NCBI RefSeq assembly: GCF_036867415.1
Contig: NZ_JBAJHU010000001.1
Span: forward strand, 434,001-498,000
DNA from: Rossellomorea sp036867415
GTDB taxonomy: Bacteria; Bacillota; Bacilli; Bacillales; Bacillaceae_B
DNA length: 64,000 nt
Reading direction: 5' to 3'
The position numbers were made by a program, and so were the translations under genes. A model generated the notes under the pieces. The model saw only the letters and a list, made by a program, of their open reading frames with translations, was not told where the DNA came from and did no database searches. Position 1 is the stretch's first letter; each line of letters begins with the position of its first letter. Of the stretch, positions 58,173 to 64,000 are shown piece by piece.

Positions 58173-58850
58173 ATTAAGAGAGTCTATTTATTACACGGTT
58201 TTATGGGTACGGCAGAAACACATTTCTCAAATCAGGTATCCGGGCTGGGGGATCGTTATGAACTTATTCTTTTAGACCTGCCAGGGCACGGAAACTCTTT
58301 ATTGGAGGCAGCTGAACAATACTTTGAAGAGGCTCTCAATTGGGTTGCGGCTCAAATCAGGGAAAAGGGAGAAGGGTATGTAATTGGTGTATCTTTAGGA
58401 GCATCACTGGCCATCCATGTTGCACGTAAAGAGCCGGAACTCGTGAAAGGAATCGTGCTGACTGGTTACTCACCATTCATCCCTGAAGAGTTAAAAGATG
58501 TTATGAAAAAGCAATATGAATACTTCCTGAATATTGAAGAAAACGATCCAAATATAGCGGAGCAATTTCAGACTTTGCACGGAGACAAGTGGAAGAAGAC
58601 TATGAAGAATGTTCTCCAGACGATGACGTTTCATTATCCTGCTGCAGCTGAAGAGGACATTCGAAATATAAGAGTTCCAACACTCATTCTGAATGGCAGT
58701 AATGAATTACATGAAGTAGAGGCAGCTGCGTATCTCAAGAAACTGAATTATGGAGTGAATGTTGGGTTGATTCCTAACGCAGGGCATACGGCAAATATAG
58801 ATCAGCCGGGAATATATAATAGAATGGTTGAGGGATTTTTCAAGGAGTAG
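58173..58850 (+). CDS. Alpha/beta hydrolase (MenH-like) with ATT start codon
   Basis: The protein has the oxyanion motif VYLLHGFMGTAETHF, nucleophile elbow YVIGVSLGASLAIHVA and His in IPNAGHTANIDQPG. The first ATG (58203) is inside the HGFMG motif, which would remove the first beta strand. Upstream, the frame has no ATG, GTG or TTG back to a stop at 58128. GGGGGAG (58160-58166) lies 6 bases before ATT 58173, giving a normal start (M)KRVYLLHGFMG and 225 residues. MenH-like sequence, but many short-chain hydrolases look alike, and no menaquinone genes are near. Confidence 0.8.
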   Translation: MKRVYLLHGFMGTAETHFSNQVSGLGDRYELILLDLPGHGNSLLEAAEQYFEEALNWVAAQIREKGEGYVIGVSLGASLAIHVARKEPELVKGIVLTGYSPFIPEELKDVMKKQYEYFLNIEENDPNIAEQFQTLHGDKWKKTMKNVLQTMTFHYPAAAEEDIRNIRVPTLILNGSNELHEVEAAAYLKKLNYGVNVGLIPNAGHTANIDQPGIYNRMVEGFFKE

Positions 58851-58856
58851 ATTAAG

Positions 58857-59057
58857 ATGACAAATGAGGAGGCGACCGGTATCAGCGGTTATCATATTGG
58901 GGATATTTTATTTCTACTATTTAGTTTTGCATGCTTTGGACTGATTATTTCCCTTATTGTGACCTATTTCTGCTCATTGTCTAAACGGAGCAAACAACTT
59001 GATGCAATAGAGAGAAAAGTAGATTTGATTTATGAACATATGAAAAAAAGTGAATGA
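58857..59057 (+). CDS. DUF4083-like small membrane protein
   Basis: The 66-residue protein has one membrane helix (residues 15-40) and a C-terminal coiled segment LSKRSKQLDAIERKVDLIYE, the pattern of the DUF4083 Bacillus small proteins. ATG 6 bp after the hydrolase stop, with AAGGAG inside the end of that gene, so cotranscribed. Function unknown. Confidence 0.7.
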   Translation: MTNEEATGISGYHIGDILFLLFSFACFGLIISLIVTYFCSLSKRSKQLDAIERKVDLIYEHMKKSE

Positions 59058-59119
59058 ATAGCTGTTACGTGCGTCAGGATACGAAATAACATAAGCAGAA
59101 TATAAAATGGGAACTATAC

Positions 59120-59298
59120 ATGGCTGGTATCCTTAATATGGGAAGTCTCACTCCGGGATATTATATCAAGATGGGAACCGTCTATTCTGGCAAATCGGAA
59201 TGCTCTCATTCTTCATAGGTCTATTCTTACCATCTGGTTCAGGAAAAGTCAGGCGATTAATAACAGGTGAAATTGAATGGAAGATTAAATTAATATGA
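59120..59298 (+). pseudogene. Possible frameshifted membrane-protein remnant
   Basis: A frame MAGILNMGSLTPGYYIKMGT from ATG 59120 breaks near 59180; an overlapping frame continues FWQIGMLSFFIGLFLPSGSG and RLITGEIEWKIKLI to TGA 59296-59298. The joined sequence contains a natural-looking helix, but there is no ribosome site. Low confidence. Confidence 0.35.
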
Positions 59299-59310
59299 AG
59301 GAGCAATTTT

Positions 59311-59586
59311 ATGGAAGAAAAAAAGTATTCCTGGTTAAGTTATGTGTCGATTGGATTAGGTGTTTCATTGATTTTACATCCTCTCTTCACTAACGTGTTT
59401 CCCAAATACTTCATGAAGCTGCAGTATATCGGCATTTCAATCACGATCGTATTTAGCGTTTTGGCTCTGCTGAAAAAGAATGAAAAGAAAACTGTCGCAG
59501 CAATCGGTTTGCTGCTTGCAGTTGTAATGGCAACATTTATTGGTGCCATGCTTTACATATCATTTAATAAGTATAGTCCGGTTTAA
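59311..59586 (+). CDS. Small membrane protein, unknown function
   Basis: The 91-residue protein has three hydrophobic segments (about residues 8-25, 35-53 and 61-84) and a basic loop LKKNEKKT. ATG after GAAGGAGC. Not assigned. Confidence 0.55.
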   Translation: MEEKKYSWLSYVSIGLGVSLILHPLFTNVFPKYFMKLQYIGISITIVFSVLALLKKNEKKTVAAIGLLLAVVMATFIGAMLYISFNKYSPV

Positions 59587-59623
59587 ACCGACGGCACATC
59601 AAAATCAAAAATGAGGTTGAATA

Positions 59624-60103
59624 ATGAATATCAGAAAACTAATCAAAGGTGAAAAACTTCCAATGGAATTGTTGTTATTGGCCGATCCTTCGGAGAAGAT
59701 TGTTACGGAATATGTGAATAGAGGAGAATGTTACGTTGCTGAACAAAAGCAGAATATTATCGGAGTGTATGTTTTGCTTCCAACAAGACCCGAGACAATT
59801 GAATTGGTGAATGTGGCTGTTGCAGAGGAGCAGCATGGAAGAGGAATTGGAAAACAGCTGGTGATGAATGCGATCAAGACAGCCGGGACGAAAGGCTACA
59901 AAACAATTGAGGTAGGTACAGGAAACGCTGGCATTGGACAATTGGCTCTTTACCAAAAATGCGGATTCAGAATCGTCGGTGTTGATCTGGATTTCTTCAT
60001 TAGGCACTACCCCGAAGAAATCTTTGAGAATGGAATACAGTGCAGGGATATGATTCGGTTGTCATTAGATTTGGAAAGCAGCCAGCATCATAAAGTGAGG
60101 TGA
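59624..60103 (+). CDS. GNAT family N-acetyltransferase
   Basis: The 159-residue protein has IELVNVAVAEEQHGRGIGKQ followed by LVMNAIKTAGTKGYKTIEVG and LALYQKCGFRIVGVDLDFFI, a standard GNAT core. ATG after GAGGTTG. It lies 37 bp after the previous gene. Substrate unknown. Confidence 0.88.
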   Translation: MNIRKLIKGEKLPMELLLLADPSEKIVTEYVNRGECYVAEQKQNIIGVYVLLPTRPETIELVNVAVAEEQHGRGIGKQLVMNAIKTAGTKGYKTIEVGTGNAGIGQLALYQKCGFRIVGVDLDFFIRHYPEEIFENGIQCRDMIRLSLDLESSQHHKVR

Positions 60104-60268
60104 GGAAATGGACAAAAGCCTGATTTTTTAATTTACGTTAATCATTGTGGAGTATTGCTGTGATATCGCTGTGATATCTTCTATTTGGGATGCATAAGCA
60201 TGTCCAGTAAATGAAGAAGGAATGAAACATGGCGTTTTGAATTTAATAGAAAGATCAGGAGGGACTGC

Positions 60269-61021
60269 ATGATTTTTGTATTTGATCTAGATGGAACAAT
60301 ATGTTTTAAAGGACAACCTTTAAATTTCGAAATTTGTGAAGCATTGGATGTTTGTTTGCAGCATGGACATGAAATTATTTTTGCTTCAGCCCGGCCGATT
60401 CGAGATTTATTGCCTGTATTGCCTAAGAAATATCGCCAGTTTAGAATGGTAGGGGGAAATGGTGCGTTTACATATAATGATGAGAAAATCAGTGTACATA
60501 CTTTTGCTCTTGAAATGGTCGAAGAAATTATACAGATCATCGAAGAATATAAACTTACATATTTAATAGACAGTGACTGGAACTATAGCTATACAGGAGA
60601 TGTTCAACATCCAATTTACCGAAATCTTGATCCAGAAAAACGTGCGACAAATATGGAATTGGGACAACTGAAAAAGATAACTAAATGTTTATTGTTCACT
60701 GCTGACGATTTGATAAAAAAGAAGCTGGAGTGTTTACACTTGGAAGTATGCGAACATGGCCAGGAGGGGTTGCTGGACATTAGTCCGCTTGGAATACATA
60801 AGATGGAGGGACTAAGACGTTTAGGTATCCTCCCCGGAGAGTTTGTTGCATTCGGAAATGATCAAAATGACCTGGAATTATTCAAAAATGCCAAATACAG
60901 TGTTTGTGTAGGGGACCACCCAATAAAATCACATGCAAATCTTGTCGTCGAGATTGAAGGGGTTTCAACAGCTATTAGAAAGATGAGTGATTCCTATAAA
61001 AATTGTTTTGTGAATTCTTGA
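60269..61021 (+). CDS. HAD-superfamily hydrolase (Cof/sucrose-phosphatase-like)
   Basis: The 250-residue protein has the HAD motif I FVFDLDGTI (nucleophile Asp), motif II FASARP, and motif IV AFGNDQNDLELF, with a cap domain between as in Cof-type class IIB phosphatases. It would dephosphorylate a sugar phosphate or cofactor. ATG follows CAGGAGGG. Confidence 0.88.
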   Translation: MIFVFDLDGTICFKGQPLNFEICEALDVCLQHGHEIIFASARPIRDLLPVLPKKYRQFRMVGGNGAFTYNDEKISVHTFALEMVEEIIQIIEEYKLTYLIDSDWNYSYTGDVQHPIYRNLDPEKRATNMELGQLKKITKCLLFTADDLIKKKLECLHLEVCEHGQEGLLDISPLGIHKMEGLRRLGILPGEFVAFGNDQNDLELFKNAKYSVCVGDHPIKSHANLVVEIEGVSTAIRKMSDSYKNCFVNS

Positions 61022-61188
61022 TTTTATAATAAACCTGTTTGTCTGATTTGATTTGTAAAAATACGTAAGAAAAAAGATCGAATTTTGTTAACACAATCTT
61101 TATGAAGCTATACATCTACTAATACACAAGGTCAACATCTCTTTTCTAATATATAGTTGAATACATATTTAGATAGGAGATGAAGAAC

Positions 61189-62019
61189 ATGAGCAAAAAA
61201 TTATTAATCGGTACAGGGGTAGCTTTTTCGTTATTATTCAGCACTTTCAGCCAGGCATTTGCAGAAGAGCCGGCAACGGGGGAAAAAAAGCAAGTGGATA
61301 ATGTTGCACATCGCGGGGCAGCAGGGTATGCACCTGAAAATACGATTGCCGGTTTTGATCTGGCAGTTGATATGAAGGCAGATTATATCGAAATCGACGT
61401 TCAAAGAAGTAAAGATGGAGAATTGGTCATCATCCATGATACAACAGTGGATCGTACAACTGACGGAACGGGAAAAGTCGGAGATCTAACACTTCAACAG
61501 CTTCAACGTCTTGATGCCGGCAGCTGGAAAGGTGAATCGTTTACAGGAGAATCCATTCCTGCATTTGAAGAGATCCTTGACCGATACCACGGAAAAGTTG
61601 GTATTCTAATCGAATTGAAGGCTCCAGAACTGTACCCGGGAATCGAAGAACAAGTGGCCGAAGCATTGAAAGAGAGAAATCTTGATCAACCGCAAAATGA
61701 AAAGATCATCATTCAATCCTTTAACTTTCAATCAATGAAAAAAATGGACCAGATGCTGCCCAAAGTTCCAATCGGTGTGTTAACTTCCAACCGTGCACAT
61801 ACAACTGCGGAAGCCTTGCAAGAATTCTCATCCTATGCGGATTGGTTCAACCCAAGCTATGGAATCGTAACAGAAGGAGTAGTGGATAAGGTTCATGCCC
61901 TGGATATGCAAATCGGATCATGGACGGTACGAAGTCAAGAAGCAGCAGACTTTCTATTCGACATGAACGTCGACGCCATCATCACGGATTATCCCGATTA
62001 TGTAGATCCTAGAAACTAA
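61189..62019 (+). CDS. glpQ: Secreted glycerophosphodiester phosphodiesterase
   Basis: The 276-residue protein has a signal peptide (KKLLIGTGVAFSLLFSTFSQ, cleavage probably after AFA) and a GDPD TIM barrel: VAHRGAAGYAPENTIAGFDL, ADYIEIDVQRSKDGELVIIH and DTTVDRTTDGTGKV. It hydrolyses glycerophosphodiesters or teichoic-acid fragments to glycerol-3-phosphate outside the cell. ATG 61180 lies inside the site TAGGAGATG; ATG 61189 is 8 bases after it. One TTAACA hexamer upstream (about 61088) would fit half a PhoP box, which is only a hint. Confidence 0.88.
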   Translation: MSKKLLIGTGVAFSLLFSTFSQAFAEEPATGEKKQVDNVAHRGAAGYAPENTIAGFDLAVDMKADYIEIDVQRSKDGELVIIHDTTVDRTTDGTGKVGDLTLQQLQRLDAGSWKGESFTGESIPAFEEILDRYHGKVGILIELKAPELYPGIEEQVAEALKERNLDQPQNEKIIIQSFNFQSMKKMDQMLPKVPIGVLTSNRAHTTAEALQEFSSYADWFNPSYGIVTEGVVDKVHALDMQIGSWTVRSQEAADFLFDMNVDAIITDYPDYVDPRN

Positions 62020-62037
62020 TATACTTGTACAAAGGTG

Positions 62038-62070
62038 AAACCACGGGGGAACACATATCCCGTGGTTTTT
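62038..62070 (+). terminator. Rho-independent terminator of the GDPD gene
   Basis: AAACCACGGG (62038-62047) pairs with CCCGTGGTTT (62059-62068) and is followed by more T. Confidence 0.88.
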
Positions 62071-62113
62071 CTTCTTCATAAAAATCCTCCGTGGATAAAA
62101 GGTAGTATAATCA

Positions 62114-63472
62114 TCACATAAAATAAACCGTCTTCCCCAAAAGCTCCTCTATCCCTTCCCCTATCTTCCTGACGCCTTCCCCAATGTGCTGATCTTCAAC
62201 CTGGGACACACTGATCCGGATGAGGTTTTCCTTCTTATAAGGAGGGAGATACATATCCGTCGCATCCTGGACAAGGACATTTTTTTTCTTGAGGTGATCG
62301 GCAAGGAATTTTGCTTTCATGCGTCCGGGCAGTTTGATGGTTGAGTAGAAACCTGACTCTGCTCCCGAGAAGGTTGTTCCTTTGGGCAGGTAATCAAGGC
62401 AGGCCTGTTTTAAAATCATTCCTTTTCTTTTGTATTGTTGTCTTAACTGTTGGATGTGGGTATGGTACATGCCGCTTTCGAGGTAGATCTCCAGCGCACC
62501 TTGTGTGAGAACGGGTGTGTGAACATCGGCTGCGAATTTCGCTTTCGTGAAGTCCTCAATCATTGTCTCGGGGAGGACTGCAGTACCGAGCCTTAAGCCG
62601 GGGAGAAGGACTTTGGAGAAACTTTTTGTATAGATCACTCTGCCGGATGGGTCGTAAGCGAACATGGGATCCGCCTTTCTCCTTGTATCAAGATCTCCCA
62701 TATAATCGTCTTCAATGATGTACACATCATACATTTGCGCGAGTTCTACCATTCTCTTTTTCTCCTCATTTGAATAACAGTAGCCAGTTGGATTCTGGAA
62801 CCTCGATACTGTGTAAAAACATTTGATGCTTCGGTTGCTGAACATCTCTTCCAAGTGATCAAGGTTGATACCTTGATCCGTCATCTCTATGCCTGCAAAA
62901 GGTAAACCCCTGGATGTGATCGAATCTATAAAACTAAAGTGCGTAGGTTGTTCCACACAGATTTCCTTTTTCCCGTTCGGAAAGGGCAGGGAGACAAGGA
63001 GGTCCAGTGCCTGCTGAGATCCTGTTACAACAGCTATTCTTGCAGGATCTGCAAACACTTGAAGATCCTGCAGCTGCCTGGAGAGCTGATGGCGGAGAGA
63101 AAGGAGACCAAGCGGCTCTGAGTATTGAAACATTTTTTCTTTATAAAGATCGATTGCCTGATTCATACAATGCTGATAATCCCTGTATGGCATTTTACTG
63201 CGGTCGGGTCCGGCAGATGAAAAATCGATCAGCCCGGACGGCTGGCTTTGTTGCTTCGAAGAGGTTCCCACAAGAAAGTAACCGCTTTTTGGAACAACAT
63301 ATACTTTGTGTTCTTTCTCAAGCTCTGTATACGCTTTGAGGATCGAATTGATACTGCATTGAAGTTCTTTCGACAGTGCTCGGACAGATGGGAGTCTTTC
63401 ACCAGGCATAAGACTGCCATCCGCAATTCTCGTTTCGATTTCCTTTATGATTTCTTCATATTTCATCAGCAA
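62114..63472 (-). CDS. MocR-type PLP-dependent GntR regulator
   Basis: The 452-residue protein has an N-terminal GntR winged HTH (EETRIADGSLMPGERLP-like start, SVRALSKELQCSINSILKAY) and a C-terminal fold-type I aminotransferase domain with the PLP Lys in VIYTKSFSKVLLPGLRLG and IIEDDYMGDLD. MocR proteins sense amines or amino acids through PLP. A longer frame reaches 63691, but AAAGGAG lies before the TTG whose first base is 63472 (ATG 63466 is next), which restores the normal N-terminus. It is divergent from the beta-lactamase gene at 63612, a possible target. Confidence 0.85.
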   Translation of the reverse strand: MLMKYEEIIKEIETRIADGSLMPGERLPSVRALSKELQCSINSILKAYTELEKEHKVYVVPKSGYFLVGTSSKQQSQPSGLIDFSSAGPDRSKMPYRDYQHCMNQAIDLYKEKMFQYSEPLGLLSLRHQLSRQLQDLQVFADPARIAVVTGSQQALDLLVSLPFPNGKKEICVEQPTHFSFIDSITSRGLPFAGIEMTDQGINLDHLEEMFSNRSIKCFYTVSRFQNPTGYCYSNEEKKRMVELAQMYDVYIIEDDYMGDLDTRRKADPMFAYDPSGRVIYTKSFSKVLLPGLRLGTAVLPETMIEDFTKAKFAADVHTPVLTQGALEIYLESGMYHTHIQQLRQQYKRKGMILKQACLDYLPKGTTFSGAESGFYSTIKLPGRMKAKFLADHLKKKNVLVQDATDMYLPPYKKENLIRISVSQVEDQHIGEGVRKIGEGIEELLGKTVYFM

Positions 63473-63611
63473 AATGGTCATCTCCTTTGTTCTGTATGGG
63501 TACAGATGGGAAAAACAACGCTTTCTGTCTTCAATGTAGTTGCTTATAGTATAGGGTATCAACAGGAATCGAACATCATGAGATATTCCTATTATGCGGG
63601 GAGGATGTAAG

Positions 63612-64000
63612 ATGAAGGTATGGAGAGCAGCTATACTGCTATTATTGGCATTCGCACTGGTTTTTTCAGGAACGGCAGCATCCGTTGCCAAACAGTCAAA
63701 GGAACTGAAGATTGAAGAGTTCTATAACGGGAAAGAGGGCACGATGGTGCTGACAAATCTTAAGAATGACAACACTTACGTCTATAACGAAAAAAGAAGC
63801 ACCCAGAAACTTACTCCGGAATCAACTTTTAAAGTGCCTAACGCGCTAATCGGTTTGCAAACGAGCGCAGTGAGAGATGAGTACGAGGTAAAGCGTTGGG
63901 ATGGGATTGTGAGGGAATTCGAAACATGGAACCGTGATCACTCTTTGGCATCTGCGATGAGGGAGTCGGCCATATGGTATTATCAGGATATGGCAAGGGA
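63612..64000 (+). CDS. Class D beta-lactamase, N-terminal part (3' cut by window edge)
   Basis: The frame from ATG 63612 runs to the window end (129 complete codons). It has a signal peptide (WRAAILLLLAFALVFSGTAA) and the class D active-site motif PESTFKVPNALIG (S-T-F-K), followed by ESAIWYYQDMAR, which covers the second motif (S-A-I here; S-x-V is usual). Class D enzymes of Bacillus (BPU-1 type) are known to hydrolyse penicillins. BlaR-type sensor domains share this fold, but the signal peptide and start fit an enzyme. The KTG motif is outside the window. Confidence 0.85.
   Translation, partial: MKVWRAAILLLLAFALVFSGTAASVAKQSKELKIEEFYNGKEGTMVLTNLKNDNTYVYNEKRSTQKLTPESTFKVPNALIGLQTSAVRDEYEVKRWDGIVREFETWNRDHSLASAMRESAIWYYQDMAR

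Noticed and set aside
63473..63691. 73-residue N-terminal extension of the MocR protein
   Set aside because: The extension overlaps the divergent beta-lactamase gene and its upstream region, lies before a good ribosome site and resembles no domain.

Overview
The window looks like chromosome from a low-to-moderate GC Gram-positive bacterium of the family Bacillaceae. Evidence: strong AGGAGG-type ribosome binding sites, frequent TTG/GTG starts, many intrinsic terminators, sigma-A type promoters, and families typical of Bacillus and relatives (DUF4181, DUF3231, DUF3311, DUF2935, IDEAL-domain and Spx-family proteins). Genus and species cannot be fixed from the sequence alone. No rRNA, tRNA, CRISPR array, phage or intact insertion sequence was seen.

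Layout. 1-7.0 kb: tail of a sodium:solute symporter, an MFS transporter broken by one in-frame stop, a flavin-reductase-like protein, a LysE-type exporter with an AraC regulator, a hotdog protein, GNAT and NUDIX genes. 7.2-19.4 kb: an aldarate (glucarate/galactarate) regulon: FadR-type GntR regulator, a divergent UxuA-like TIM-barrel enzyme, a tripartite tricarboxylate-type transporter (TctB, TctA, TctC), KdgD, 2,5-dioxovalerate dehydrogenase, GudD, GarD and a multispanning transporter-like protein. Together these would take up glucarate/galactarate and convert it through 5-keto-4-deoxyglucarate and 2,5-dioxovalerate to 2-oxoglutarate. The same candidate operator (TTGTCTTACAA) lies before the regulator, before the UxuA-like gene and, inverted, before kdgD. 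19.9-21.3 kb: an Spx/Rrf2/IDEAL stress operon with two matching operators and an attenuator-like leader. 21.4-27 kb: an array of small membrane proteins (DUF4181 paralogues with one decayed copy), DUF488 and a P-loop kinase. 29.1-39.5 kb: a hexuronate/aldonate operon (LacI regulator, KDG kinase, hexuloisomerase-like SIS protein, YjmC-like dehydrogenase, TRAP transporter DctPQM, YjmD-like Zn-dehydrogenase, KDPG aldolase, UxuA, UxuB), ending in pyruvate and glyceraldehyde-3-phosphate. 40.2-46.2 kb: a GIY-YIG/DUF2087 pair, YdcF, NUDIX, GNAT, hydrolase and unknown membrane proteins. 46.8-51.4 kb: an M20 amidohydrolase, YtcJ-like amidohydrolase, DUF3311 and sodium:solute symporter operon, probably for an amide, ureide or carbamoyl compound. 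51.8-64 kb: single genes and short operons (DinB, GNATs, nucleotidyltransferase, hydrolases, HAD, secreted GDPD), a MocR-type regulator and, at the edge, the 5' part of a class D beta-lactamase.

The most unusual structure is a family of four intergenic elements of about 340-380 bp (near 6.7, 28.3, 39.7 and 44.7 kb). Each has an arm of GGCAGGATTA-like units and a facing arm of ATTCTTGCCG-like units, spaced almost everywhere at exactly 21 bp, enclosed by an imperfect terminal inverted repeat close to TTGGAATATTATGTTAA. They match no element class I can name.

Other points: several genes broken by one stop or one frameshift, at least one gene whose family motif requires an ATT start codon, and candidate CTG or hairpin-bridged starts.
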